A DNA stretch of 54,910 nt from Candidatus Neomarinimicrobiota bacterium (GTDB taxonomy: Bacteria > Fidelibacterota > Marinisomatia > Marinisomatales > S15-B10), in assembly GCA_012964825.1 (NCBI GenBank), contig DTTI01000081.1:1-54910 (forward strand). The letters are read 5' to 3'. The notes under the pieces were generated by a model. The model saw nothing but the letters and a program-made list of their open reading frames with translations, was not told where the DNA came from and did not search any database. Shown piece by piece: positions 45,275 to 53,634 of this stretch. How positions within the stretch are numbered: position 1 is the stretch's first letter; each line of letters begins with the position of its first letter. The position numbers were made by a program, and so were the translations under genes.

Positions 45275-47065
45275 GTGGCCCGGGTTCCTCAAGATACCAT
45301 CGATCGGATTCGGGATTCCGCTGAAATCCTTGATGTGGTTTCTGATTATGTAGAGTTACGCCGACGAGGACGGAACTACTTCGGCCTCTGCCCTTTCCAT
45401 ACGGAAAAAACACCCTCATTCAGCGTAGCACCGGACAAGCAGATATACCACTGCTTCGGATGCGGAACCGGCGGCAACGCCATCTCTTTTCTCATGGAAT
45501 ATGAAAAAATAAGCTTTGTGGAGTCGCTGCAAAAATTGGCAGAGCGTTATGGCATAGAACTGAACCTACAGCGGGATGACGGCTCCAGCGAGTTCTTCAG
45601 TCAACTCTATGACATCCACACTGCGGCGGTAAATTTCTTCAAAAAGAACCTCGCTTCAGAATTAGGAAAGAAAATTCGTGACTACCTGAAAGAGCGCGGT
45701 CTATCAAATGAGACCGTGGCAATATTTGATCTCGGCTATGCCGACAACGGCTGGGATCATCTGCTCAGTGTGGCAAAATCGAAAAAAGTGACACAAGAAG
45801 TAATCAAAAAATGCGGGCTGTTCACCAAGACCGATAAAGGCATCTTTGACCGTTTCAGAAATCGACTGATGTTTCCTATCACCAATCGGGGTGACCGTGT
45901 GGTTGCCTTTGGCGGCAGGGATATGCTTGGTGAAAGTGATGCAAAGTACCTGAACTCACCCGAGACGCCCATCTACAACAAACGGGAAATACTTTACGGC
46001 CTTTCACGGACGAAAGACGCCGCCAGGCAGGATCGCACTCTGGTGGTGGTGGAAGGTTACATGGACCTGCTCCAACTTTATCAGAACGGTATTACCAACA
46101 TCGCTGCCACCTCAGGAACGGCCCTGACATCTGGCCAGGTGTCACAGATCAGGAAGTTTGCCGACACCGTTTACCTCGCCTATGACGGCGACACTGCCGG
46201 TCGAAAAGCTGCCATTACCGCCGGCTACAATCTGTTGAAAGGTGGCATCACACCCAAAATCGTGGAAGTGCCGGAAGAAAAAGATCCCGACAGTTGGGTG
46301 AAAGAATCTGGTGTTGACAGTTTCAAAGAAGCTCAGGCACAGGCCCGGGATGTTATCGCTTTCCATTTTGGGCATACACCGCGGGATCTCTCCAACGCCT
46401 CGGAGCGGTCCCGGTTGGCGGAAGAAATGTCAACTGAACTTGCGGGAATTGGTGATGAGATTATCCAGAGAGATATGGTGAGACAAGTGGCGGAACGGAT
46501 GGCTGTGGATGAAGAAGCTATACTAAGAATAGTGAAAAAGAACATGCGCCGTCCGCGCAGGCAGCAAGAAACGCCTAGTGTACAGTCCGACACAGAACCC
46601 GGTTCTCAAACGGAAAAAGCCGAATGTGAAATCATTAAGCTCTTGGCCAGTGGTAATAGCCAAGTGGTGGAACTTTTGCGCGATAATACCAACCTCGAAA
46701 CTTTCACTGATCCTGTCATGAAAACGTTGGCCGGTTACCTTTTGGAATCGGAAAATCAGAACGGAAATTCAAACCTGTCAGGTGCTCTTGACCTGTTCCA
46801 AGAAAAGAAAGAAAGAGAACGGGCTTCACGTCTGCTCCTTGAAACGACCACAGAAGAGGATGCCCACCGTGTGGCAATTGATTGCCTCATCACGCTGGAG
46901 AAAAATCCTTTGAAACAGCTGATTGAACAGGCGAGAATAAAACTTCGCGGTATGGAGCGGGCCGGTGAGGACACCAGCGAAGCTGTGGCTTCCGTCATGC
47001 ATCTTCGACAACAGATAAACGATCTGGAAGCCAAACGGAAAACTCTCCTGGAAGCTGTGCAGTAG
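45275..47065 (+). CDS. dnaG: DNA primase
   Basis: 596 residues. DnaG makes RNA primers for replication. The CHC2 zinc finger (C39, H42, C60, C63 in LCPFHTEK and YHCFGCGTGG) is followed by the RNA polymerase basic domain and the TOPRIM core (VVEGYMDLLQLYQNGI, then AYDGDTAGRKAA). The C-terminal helicase-binding domain is present though divergent. The start is a GTG; the first residues (VARVPQDTIDRIRDS) match the family start. The gene lies in the yqeY-cvpA-dnaG set, not next to its classical partners rpsU and rpoD, which are on the opposite strand near 25.7-26.7 kb. Confidence 0.97.
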   Translation: MARVPQDTIDRIRDSAEILDVVSDYVELRRRGRNYFGLCPFHTEKTPSFSVAPDKQIYHCFGCGTGGNAISFLMEYEKISFVESLQKLAERYGIELNLQRDDGSSEFFSQLYDIHTAAVNFFKKNLASELGKKIRDYLKERGLSNETVAIFDLGYADNGWDHLLSVAKSKKVTQEVIKKCGLFTKTDKGIFDRFRNRLMFPITNRGDRVVAFGGRDMLGESDAKYLNSPETPIYNKREILYGLSRTKDAARQDRTLVVVEGYMDLLQLYQNGITNIAATSGTALTSGQVSQIRKFADTVYLAYDGDTAGRKAAITAGYNLLKGGITPKIVEVPEEKDPDSWVKESGVDSFKEAQAQARDVIAFHFGHTPRDLSNASERSRLAEEMSTELAGIGDEIIQRDMVRQVAERMAVDEEAILRIVKKNMRRPRRQQETPSVQSDTEPGSQTEKAECEIIKLLASGNSQVVELLRDNTNLETFTDPVMKTLAGYLLESENQNGNSNLSGALDLFQEKKERERASRLLLETTTEEDAHRVAIDCLITLEKNPLKQLIEQARIKLRGMERAGEDTSEAVASVMHLRQQINDLEAKRKTLLEAVQ

Positions 47066-47085
47066 CGAATGATCACATCAGAATT

Positions 47086-48015
47086 ATGAAGACCTTTTCA
47101 TACCTTGTCGTTGTTTTTGTTTTAGGTTCTTTTCTCCCGGCGCAGGAGAAAAAAAACGTAAAATATTTCAAGACTGACCTTCATCGAAGCGAGTTGTTAA
47201 AAGAAGAAGTTCCCGAGGATGAAGCTGCGAAAATCAACCATTTTAAAGCTACTTACAATGCCCAGGGAAGATTGGTAAGAGTAGAATTTTATCCCAACGG
47301 TGACCGCACCCTTGCACAATTGCGCAAGCGGGAAATTTTCCCTCGTCCCCGACCACCGTATAAGTATTACCGCAGATGGAATCCTCACAGCAGAAAGTTG
47401 GCAAACCAGCTGCCAGCTTCAAAGATTGGCAGTCTACCATTTTACCGTGTCTCATTCGAGGGAGAATCAGCCATCCGAACAGTAGAATTCTTCCGCAGGA
47501 GAAACAGGCACCTTTGGACATATTATTTCATGACACGGGAAGGCGAAAAAGGGCCACATCTCTCAATTGTATTTTCAACGCAGCAGCCTCTCACAGTTTT
47601 GGACCCTCATTTGTTCCACACTTCTGCAAGCGAAATGAAGGAGGGCTGGATTGCTGAATTCAAACACAACCGCCTCGACAGACCGCTTGAGACCGTAGTA
47701 AGTGATCCCGTTGGAAATATGTACTATTTTTATCGTTTTCAACACAGATATGAAACTGAAGGTGACAGTCTTAACCCCGTAAGTTTCAGATACACAACAT
47801 CAGAATACTATTTGGCAGATAGCACCAAAATGGGGAGCCATCAACTGGTGTTTAATGAAAACAACCGTCTGCTGAAAAAAGCGTTCTATGATGCAAGGGG
47901 AACACTGCTGGAGACGATCGAGTATATCTTCGACTCTGAGCGGAATGAACTGGTGACACTCATCCGCGATCCCAAAGGAGGAATTCTCCACCGGGAGGTT
48001 AAGAAAACAAACTGA
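47086..48015 (+). CDS. exported protein of unknown function
   Basis: 309 residues with a signal peptide (MKTFSYLVVVFVLGSFLPAQ). The mature part begins with a charged segment and then repeats the pattern of strand-turn-strand units seen in MORN-like or RHS-like bacterial proteins: YNAQGRLVRVEFYPNGDRT near residue 57, YDARGTLLETIEYIF near residue 268 and IRDPKGGILHREV at the end. No family name can be given. It follows dnaG by 20 bases and ends the operon; a strong terminator starts 33 bases after its stop codon. Confidence 0.65.
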   Translation: MKTFSYLVVVFVLGSFLPAQEKKNVKYFKTDLHRSELLKEEVPEDEAAKINHFKATYNAQGRLVRVEFYPNGDRTLAQLRKREIFPRPRPPYKYYRRWNPHSRKLANQLPASKIGSLPFYRVSFEGESAIRTVEFFRRRNRHLWTYYFMTREGEKGPHLSIVFSTQQPLTVLDPHLFHTSASEMKEGWIAEFKHNRLDRPLETVVSDPVGNMYYFYRFQHRYETEGDSLNPVSFRYTTSEYYLADSTKMGSHQLVFNENNRLLKKAFYDARGTLLETIEYIFDSERNELVTLIRDPKGGILHREVKKTN

Positions 48016-48047
48016 CCCCCATCCCAAAAGCAAGCCAGGAAAAAAAT

Positions 48048-48076
48048 AAAAAGCCCCGCCAAAGCGGGGCTTTTTT
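48048..48076. terminator. strong bidirectional Rho-independent terminator
   Basis: AAAAAGCCCCGC and GCGGGGCTTTTT form a perfect twelve-pair stem with loop CAAA. Runs of A before and T after the stem make it work in both directions. It lies between the convergent exported-protein gene and the TonB-dependent receptor gene, ending both transcription units. Confidence 0.95.
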
Positions 48077-48099
48077 CATCTCGATCTTAAATTCTTCGA

Positions 48100-50919
48100 T
48101 TAGAACCGGACCGTAAGACCTGCATTAAAGTATCTGGGTATACCCAGAAAGACTTCAGCATTATGTGCAGCATGGACTTTATCCCCATAACTGTTGTATT
48201 GACTGTGGTCAACAGCATCCTGCACATACACGTCATCAAGGGCATTAAACACATGGGCAAAAACCTGGAGATTCAAACCACCCATTGACGGAAGGTCATA
48301 GGTGACATGTACGTCCATTTTCGAATATCCTGGGGCTTGCCATACCTGTGCTCTGTCTGCTTCAGAATCATTGCCACTGTATTCACGATCCGAAGGGCCC
48401 CAGTCTGAATAGTTCTTATCGTACATATTATACAGAACCTGAGCCCTTAATCCGGAAATAGGTGTAAGAGTTATACCCATGACATAACCTGTCTGAGGCA
48501 TGTCGCCCACAAAAAGACCATCAAGAGCGTAATTATAGGTCGTTGAGGTTTGACCAATTACCTGACCCTGCTCATTAAACTCATCCTCTTGATAATTACC
48601 GGAGGCGTCACCCACGAACTTCCAGTTTCCCAGGCTCACGGCCGCGTCAAAACGAAGCATAGACATTAATTGAGCTGATGCCTCAACTTCAATTCCACTG
48701 TGGTTCTGGTTAATACCTGACAGGAAGATAACGTCCGTATCACCACTGGATCCTTGACCTGATGTAACTGCTTTCGTGAGGTTACGGTCCTGCCAGTCAG
48801 TATTGTAATAACTTGTCTTTACAGCAAACATTCCACTACTGTAGTTAGCTCCAGCTTCCATACTCTGGAATTTTTCGTTAGCGGGATCTGAAGCCACGGT
48901 ACCATCAAAGTAAATGACGTTATCCATGATGGGCGGTTTTTCTGACAGACCAAAGTTGGCGAATACGCTCATGCTCTCATTTAGATCAAACATGGCGCCA
49001 CCTTTGAACTGCATAGTGGAAATAGGGTCAGCTACAATTTTTTCATCCGCAACAGTGAAATGATCCTGGTATGAATAGGCAATGGAGGAAAAACCTGCCA
49101 TACCGTACGCTGATATAGGACCGGCCGTGTAGTTTCCTTGAGCAAAAAAACCAATCCAGTCAACGGTGGTTTCATTATGGTATGCGATAATATCACCAAG
49201 TTTCACTTGCTTACCGCTGGAATAGTTATCATCGGCAAAATCAATATAATAATCACCACCCATCAGATCACGGACTTCGCGAGCATGCTCAATACCGGCC
49301 ATTCGCCAGTCAACACCAAGCTGCAGTTTCAATGCATCACTCATATCCAAGTTGAGCTTGGAGATGAGACCGTAGGTGTTCTGGCGATTGATACTATTTC
49401 TTAGAATACCAACTGATTGACCGGGATCGCGGGAAAGAGCCGTTTTATCTACATAGACTGTAGCATCAGAGCCAGAATTCATCGTGATCAATGCATCCCA
49501 GTCCCTGACCCATGGAGAACGCCCATAGTAGAATTTGTAATCGTCATCCCCAAGATTTTCATCAGCATCCATCGTTGGAATTTTACCATAGGTTCCTGTA
49601 CCACCGCCGGAACCACCGGACCAGTATAGAATCGATGAGAGTCTCATTTTACTGTTGAGGGTTAAATAATGGTTCAAATTAACTAATGGTTTGTGAAAGA
49701 AGTTTTCTCTTTCATTCAGGAAGTCTGGGCTATGGCGATCCACCGTTTTCGCACCATACATGTACCAGTATTGTTTCCCTTGATAGGAAGAGGAAACAGG
49801 CGCCCAGTTCTGGTTAAACGTACGACCGAAACCGATTCCATTAGCCTCACCTTCATCACGAAATTGTCCATCACTCCCAAGTGCACCGGTATCGTAACCG
49901 TCTACAGAAGCAGCAAAATCCGAGTCATAAGCACCCAGATTCTGTTTGTATAGGTTTTGGCCATGACGCTGCGGAGCACCAACTGCATACAACTCGAAAC
50001 GGTTGGTTTCATTCATGGCGTAGCTGGCACCAAAATAATATGCCCAGGCGTCCGTCCATGTTTTGTCAATAACACCATCACCCGTTTTACGAACGATTGT
50101 TCCGCTGAAAGCCATTTTATCACCAATGAGTCCGGTGTTGTAATTCAGTGTGGTTTTCACAAAACCACCAGCACCAATTTCCTGTCTGAACTTTCCACCG
50201 CTGCTGAGTGCCGTTGGATCGGTAATGATATTCATGCTTCCGCCAATGGAAGGGGTAGCAAGGTTAACAGCACTTAACCCGCGCTGCATCTGGATGGAGG
50301 CTACATCACCAACACCGTCCCAGTTGGACCAGTAGACCCAACCATTTTCCATATCATTTTGCGGTACACCATTGATCATTACGGCAACGTTACGCTGGTT
50401 AAACCCCCGAACATTAATACGAGCATCCCCAGCACCACCACCTTGCTGTGTGGCATAGACACTTGGAGTCGTGTTAAGACTCATCGGGATATCCTGTGAT
50501 CCGAGACGGAATTCCATGTCCGCTTTCGTGACATTAGTATAAGCAACTGGTGTTCTCTCATCGGCACGAGAAGCTAATACTTCCAATCCGGAAAGTTCGA
50601 TTGCTTCGCCAGACAGAGCAAAGTTTGTCGTCACTGACCCAGAGGAAGGTACGTTTACTGTTGTGCTGCTTGAAGCGTATCCGATAACAGATGCGGTCAC
50701 GGTTTGAGTTCCCGCGGGTACATCTGATATGGAGTAATCTCCAGTTGCATTGGCAGCAGCACCGATAGAGGTACCTTCAATTATTACATTCGCTCCCGCC
50801 AACCCTTGTCCTGTTTCAGCATCTGTTACCCGGCCAGCTACTGTTGCCTGAGCAAACAGTGAAACCGGGAGAGTAAGAAGAAGAAATAATAGAACAGATG
50901 ATAATATTATCTTTTTCAT
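48100..50919 (-). CDS. TonB-dependent outer membrane receptor with carboxypeptidase-regulatory-like N-terminal domain
   Basis: 939 residues. The signal peptide (about 1-24, ending SLFAQ) is followed by a CarboxypepD_reg-like domain (about 27-110: VAGRVTDAETGQGLAGANVI). The plug domain follows (about 130-240: GQ-rich INVRGFNQRNVAVMINGVP and SIGGSMNIITDP), then a 22-strand-type barrel that ends in the aromatic RYFNAGLTVRF. Such receptors take up large or scarce nutrients with TonB energy. No SusD-like partner is adjacent, so a SusC/D glycan system is unlikely; the substrate is unknown. An AGGGAG site lies eight bases before the ATG. The mRNA leader can form a small hairpin, listed separately. 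Confidence 0.93.
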   Translation of the reverse strand: MKKIILSSVLLFLLLTLPVSLFAQATVAGRVTDAETGQGLAGANVIIEGTSIGAAANATGDYSISDVPAGTQTVTASVIGYASSSTTVNVPSSGSVTTNFALSGEAIELSGLEVLASRADERTPVAYTNVTKADMEFRLGSQDIPMSLNTTPSVYATQQGGGAGDARINVRGFNQRNVAVMINGVPQNDMENGWVYWSNWDGVGDVASIQMQRGLSAVNLATPSIGGSMNIITDPTALSSGGKFRQEIGAGGFVKTTLNYNTGLIGDKMAFSGTIVRKTGDGVIDKTWTDAWAYYFGASYAMNETNRFELYAVGAPQRHGQNLYKQNLGAYDSDFAASVDGYDTGALGSDGQFRDEGEANGIGFGRTFNQNWAPVSSSYQGKQYWYMYGAKTVDRHSPDFLNERENFFHKPLVNLNHYLTLNSKMRLSSILYWSGGSGGGTGTYGKIPTMDADENLGDDDYKFYYGRSPWVRDWDALITMNSGSDATVYVDKTALSRDPGQSVGILRNSINRQNTYGLISKLNLDMSDALKLQLGVDWRMAGIEHAREVRDLMGGDYYIDFADDNYSSGKQVKLGDIIAYHNETTVDWIGFFAQGNYTAGPISAYGMAGFSSIAYSYQDHFTVADEKIVADPISTMQFKGGAMFDLNESMSVFANFGLSEKPPIMDNVIYFDGTVASDPANEKFQSMEAGANYSSGMFAVKTSYYNTDWQDRNLTKAVTSGQGSSGDTDVIFLSGINQNHSGIEVEASAQLMSMLRFDAAVSLGNWKFVGDASGNYQEDEFNEQGQVIGQTSTTYNYALDGLFVGDMPQTGYVMGITLTPISGLRAQVLYNMYDKNYSDWGPSDREYSGNDSEADRAQVWQAPGYSKMDVHVTYDLPSMGGLNLQVFAHVFNALDDVYVQDAVDHSQYNSYGDKVHAAHNAEVFLGIPRYFNAGLTVRF

Positions 50920-50960
50920 AGGTATATCTCCCTAAGTATTTAGCATCTTTTGCATATTCC

Positions 50961-50996
50961 AATTTGAGGGAGTTCCGAGGTTTGGAAGCTCCATCT
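50961..50996 (-). promoter_or_regulatory. leader hairpin upstream of the TonB-dependent receptor
   Basis: In the minus-strand transcript GGAG-C-TTCC pairs with GGAA-CTCC around loop AAACCTC: two four-pair helices with a bulged C. It lies about 45 bases upstream of the receptor ATG. No known riboswitch consensus, such as the cobalamin box, is visible, so regulation by this hairpin is only a possibility. Confidence 0.25.
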
Positions 50997-51216
50997 ACGA
51001 GCCCTTCGAAATTGCATAACGAAAACCAATAATCCAAATTCTTTACACACTTTTGTGCCATAAAACCTGCTTAATAAGATAAATAATTAACCAGACATTA
51101 ATCTTCTAAGGACCCGATATAACACTCCAGATGTTAGAAAAAAGCAAGAACGGAATTAGAATTCTGTTAGGAACGATTAGCTGATTACAAATAATTCCTC
51201 AACAATATTTTTCCCC

Positions 51217-51280
51217 ATCTTTCATCTCATCCATTCCCGCGGTACTTTCTATCTTAAAATTGGGAAAGTCGTTGAAAAAC
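51217..51280 (+). repeat. dispersed intergenic repeat, copy A
   Basis: Diverged copy of a roughly 65-base element found three times in the last 4 kb, all in the same orientation. It shares ACTTTC, a nine-base variable stretch and ATTGGGAAAGTCGTTGAAAAA with copy B (about 20 of 22 bases identical in the last part). Read in the frame of ACT-TTC it gives IGKVVEK, as does copy B, with differences mostly at third codon positions. Confidence 0.55.
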
Positions 51281-51459
51281 CAACTTATTTCAACAAAAGC
51301 ATCTTCCAAGTCTGAGTAAATTATCCAAGCCCCAATATGAATGTGGGAAAATAATTTTTAACATTTTTTAGCGCAAATATCACGTCCTGTAAACACAATC
51401 CATCCACGGATAACAGATCCTTCAGCCTTTTTCTCTCTAACGAGCTAATCAGTGGAAAG

Positions 51460-51488
51460 TTGATTTCGCAAAAAGATACCCGTAAGAT
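51460..51488 (+). promoter_or_regulatory. likely sigma70-like promoter of trhO giving a near-leaderless mRNA
   Basis: TTGATT (51460-51465), a 17-base spacer and TAAGAT (51483-51488) match the consensus at four of six positions each. The ATG of trhO is at 51498, only nine bases after the -10 box, so the transcript would start within a few bases of the ATG. There is no ribosome site before the ATG, consistent with leaderless translation. Confidence 0.4.
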
Positions 51489-51497
51489 TACACCTCA

Positions 51498-52535
51498 ATG
51501 AAAAAGGAACTGTTATACAATAAGAAAAGCCGGGAGCTTTTAATTAAAGAATTGGAAGAGGAACCCTTCCAGCGCTTAACAACTTCGTTTTACCGCTACG
51601 TGAAAATCAAAAACCCGGTGGAATTGCGAGATACCCTTTATGAGGAATGGTCCAAACTGAAAATCTTTGGCCGTATTTATATAGCAAATGAGGGAATTAA
51701 CGCTCAACTCTCCTGCCCCGAGCAGAACTGGCGGTTATTTAATAAAAAACTCAATCATCGCCTCTTTCTAAAAGATATTCCCAAAAAATTAGCTGTTGTG
51801 GATGGACGCTCCTTTTTCAAGCTAATCATCAAGGTGAAAGATGAAATTGTCACCTACGGCATAAGTGAAAGCGAATTTGATATGAATAATGTTGGGAAGC
51901 ATCTCAGTCCTGAGGAATTCAATTCGGCCCTGAACCGCCCTAAATCAGTTGTTGTTGACATGCGGAATTATTATGAGAGTGAAGTGGGTCGATTTGACGG
52001 TGCCATTATACCTGATGTAGAAACCTCTCGTGAGCTTTTGCCAGAGATGAAACGCCTCTTAATAGGGAAGGAAAATGATGAGATTTTAATGTACTGCACC
52101 GGTGGAATTCGTTGTGAAAAAGCAAGCGCCTATCTTATTCACCACGGCTTCAAAAACGTGAATCAGCTAAACGGCGGCATTATCAATTATGCCCACAATG
52201 TGAAGGAAAAAAATCTTGAGTCGAAATTTTTGGGAAAAAATTTCGTGTTTGACGCCCGTATTGGAGAGCGAATCACCAATGATGTGATCAGCGAATGTCA
52301 CCAATGCGGTGAACCGGCAGATAATCATATTGACTGTTGCAATGATGCCTGTCATATCTTATTTATCCAATGTGATGCCTGCAAAAAAAAATATGAGGGT
52401 TGCTGTTCAAAAGATTGTAGAGAATTTGCCCGCTTGCCCAAAGAGGAACAGAGAGTTCTCAGGAAAGATCCTAAAAGGGTGGTGTCAACGGCCCGAAAGT
52501 CGGACCGTGTGAAACCTCGTTTGGGTGAAATATAG
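51498..52535 (+). CDS. trhO: tRNA uridine(34) hydroxylase, rhodanese-domain TrhO family (UPF0176)
   Basis: 345 residues. TrhO makes 5-hydroxyuridine at position 34 of some tRNAs using oxygen. The N-terminal acylphosphatase-like part (FGRIYIANEGINAQLSCP) precedes a rhodanese domain (about 145-245: VVDMRNYYESEVGRFDGA) with the active-site loop MYCTGGIRCEKASAYL, whose cysteine is essential in the family. A C-terminal cysteine cluster (CHQCG, CCNDAC, CDACKKKYEGCC) probably binds metal. The first 15 residues are an extension of uncertain value. It stands alone, divergent from the TonB receptor. Confidence 0.93.
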   Translation: MKKELLYNKKSRELLIKELEEEPFQRLTTSFYRYVKIKNPVELRDTLYEEWSKLKIFGRIYIANEGINAQLSCPEQNWRLFNKKLNHRLFLKDIPKKLAVVDGRSFFKLIIKVKDEIVTYGISESEFDMNNVGKHLSPEEFNSALNRPKSVVVDMRNYYESEVGRFDGAIIPDVETSRELLPEMKRLLIGKENDEILMYCTGGIRCEKASAYLIHHGFKNVNQLNGGIINYAHNVKEKNLESKFLGKNFVFDARIGERITNDVISECHQCGEPADNHIDCCNDACHILFIQCDACKKKYEGCCSKDCREFARLPKEEQRVLRKDPKRVVSTARKSDRVKPRLGEI

Positions 52536-52593
52536 GCGAGAGTGTTACAACACATTGATACGGTATTTCTCAAGGATCGAGACTAGCAGGACC

Positions 52594-52646
52594 AGGCGCT
52601 TGGCCGCCGCCTCCAGCATTTCGGTAATACGCGCCTAGGAGGTGGC
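52594..52646 (+). other. GC-rich foldable element (pseudoknot-like) between trhO and the next gene
   Basis: Two interleaved pairings are visible in the plus-strand RNA. GCCGCCTCC (52606-52614) pairs with GGAGGTGGC (52638-52646), nine pairs with one G-U. AGGCGC (52594-52599) pairs with GCGCCT (52631-52636), which lies in the loop of the first stem, an H-type pseudoknot topology. The element is much more GC-rich than its surroundings and no gene covers it. It could be a regulatory RNA, a processing signal or the remains of a mobile element. Confidence 0.4.
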
Positions 52647-52667
52647 ACTCATCTTCTCATAGGTGTT

Positions 52668-52694
52668 GACTCTGTAAAGTTAATCAGCAGAGTC
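52668..52694 (+). terminator. hairpin downstream of trhO, possible weak terminator
   Basis: GACTCTG pairs perfectly with CAGAGTC around a 13-base loop. The following TTGATATTT is T-rich but interrupted, so termination efficiency is doubtful. Confidence 0.35.
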
Positions 52695-52729
52695 TTGATA
52701 TTTCTAGAAACAATAAAGACCACGAATCG

Positions 52730-52749
52730 CTCCTCTCAAAACAGAGGAG
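52730..52749 (+). other. small inverted repeat upstream of the GGCT-like gene
   Basis: CTCCTCT and AGAGGAG form a perfect seven-pair stem with loop CAAAAC. It lies about 85 bases upstream of the start of the next gene. It could be a protein-binding site or part of the leader; there is no T-run to make it a terminator. Confidence 0.35.
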
Positions 52750-52833
52750 AGGTAGTGGGGATTTGAAAATAGATACAACGCCCTCAGTCCCATCGTATAT
52801 TCAGCATCAAATGAAATGAGGAGAAGGATAAAG

Positions 52834-53376
52834 GTGAAAATAAAAACAGTTGCGATTGAGGCACTCTGCCTGATGATTGTTGTATCCATAGGGTACAGCC
52901 AGAATACGGATGAGAAGAAAGCATTGGTGCTGCATTTCGGTTATGGATCCAATATGTCAGAAGCCTATATGCGTCAATACACGCCGAGTCTGGAATATGT
53001 TATGAATGCCCAGTTGCCCAATTTTGAGATTCAGTTCCGCAAATATTCTAAAAATATGGGCGGCGGAATCAGTAGTATCATTGAGAAGCCAGGCGGCATG
53101 GTCTATGGTGTAATGTATTATATCAAGAAAAAGGAAATGGAAGCACTGGACATACTGGAAGACGTTCCTCTTGGTATTTACAATAGAGAGACGTTTCAGG
53201 TTTTGGGCGAAGATGGGGAATGGTATGCGGCCGATCTATATCGGGTGAGTGAACCTAAGGGTCCATACAAACCGGCAAAGAAGTATTTGGATCTCATGAT
53301 AGCGGGCGCCACCGAACACAATATCAACAAGGCATGGCTGAAAACCTTAAAGAAGATGCGGGCTAAGTATGATTAA
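52834..53376 (+). CDS. exported gamma-glutamylcyclotransferase-like protein
   Basis: About 180 residues. The GGCT fold signature FGYGSNMSE follows the signal peptide, then GGMVYGVMYYI and ALDILEDV, which carries the family's catalytic glutamate, and the trailing MIAGATEHNI...AWL. The overall order matches eukaryote-type GGCT, which releases 5-oxoproline from gamma-glutamyl compounds. A signal peptide (IEALCLMIVVSIGYSQ) is unusual, since GGCT enzymes are normally cytosolic. An ATG at 52816 is in frame, but has no ribosome site; a GTG at 52834 has AGGAGAAGG just upstream and gives the neat MKIKTVAI start, so it is preferred. The family is sure, the substrate is not. Confidence 0.78.
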   Translation: MKIKTVAIEALCLMIVVSIGYSQNTDEKKALVLHFGYGSNMSEAYMRQYTPSLEYVMNAQLPNFEIQFRKYSKNMGGGISSIIEKPGGMVYGVMYYIKKKEMEALDILEDVPLGIYNRETFQVLGEDGEWYAADLYRVSEPKGPYKPAKKYLDLMIAGATEHNINKAWLKTLKKMRAKYD

Positions 53377-53430
53377 AGGGACTCCGGCTGGATTACTATG
53401 GAGGCAACGGAATGACATTAAATGCCTCCC

Positions 53431-53493
53431 CCATACTCAACCGACCGTCCTCCCCTCACTTTCAAGATTGAGATTGGGAAAGTGGTTGAGAAA
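53431..53493 (+). repeat. dispersed intergenic repeat, copy B
   Basis: The most complete of three copies. Its left half, CCGACCGTCCTCCCCTCACT, matches copy C at nearly every base; its right half, ATTGGGAAAGTGGTTGAGAAA, matches copy A. It lies between the convergent GGCT-like and pentapeptide genes. A GGAGG site and ATG (53400-53414) in front of it open a 19-codon frame through its left half; whether this is translated is unclear. Confidence 0.6.
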
Positions 53494-53634
53494 GCTGATG
53501 TGAAAGAATAATAGGGGAAACTACCTCTCTGGAGGCGAACTAAGGAGAGATAACGGTAAAGTCAATCATGAGGTCTATAAACAAAAAAATCCCGTGAGGA
53601 GGCTGATTTGTTAAATATAGATTAGACTGTTAGT

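Larger units (their letters stand above)
50920..51497. other. 578-base divergent intergenic region between the TonB receptor and trhO
   Basis: No convincing gene. It holds the leader of the TonB-dependent receptor (minus strand), a hairpin at 50961-50996, a short copy of a dispersed repeat at 51217-51280 (see repeat entries) and the likely trhO promoter at 51460-51488. The sequence is AT-rich with several runs of A or T, suggesting the receptor promoter is also here, but no clear pair of -35 and -10 boxes could be chosen. The small minus-strand frame across 50816-51061 overlaps the receptor's signal region in another frame and is not considered a gene. Confidence 0.6.

Noticed and set aside
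50816-51061. 81-codon minus-strand frame upstream of the TonB receptor
   Set aside because: It overlaps the receptor's first codons in another frame and shows no similarity, signal peptide or ribosome site.
50920-51110. Cobalamin or other known riboswitch in the TonB-receptor leader
   Set aside because: No B12-box or other consensus could be found; only a small bulged hairpin is present.
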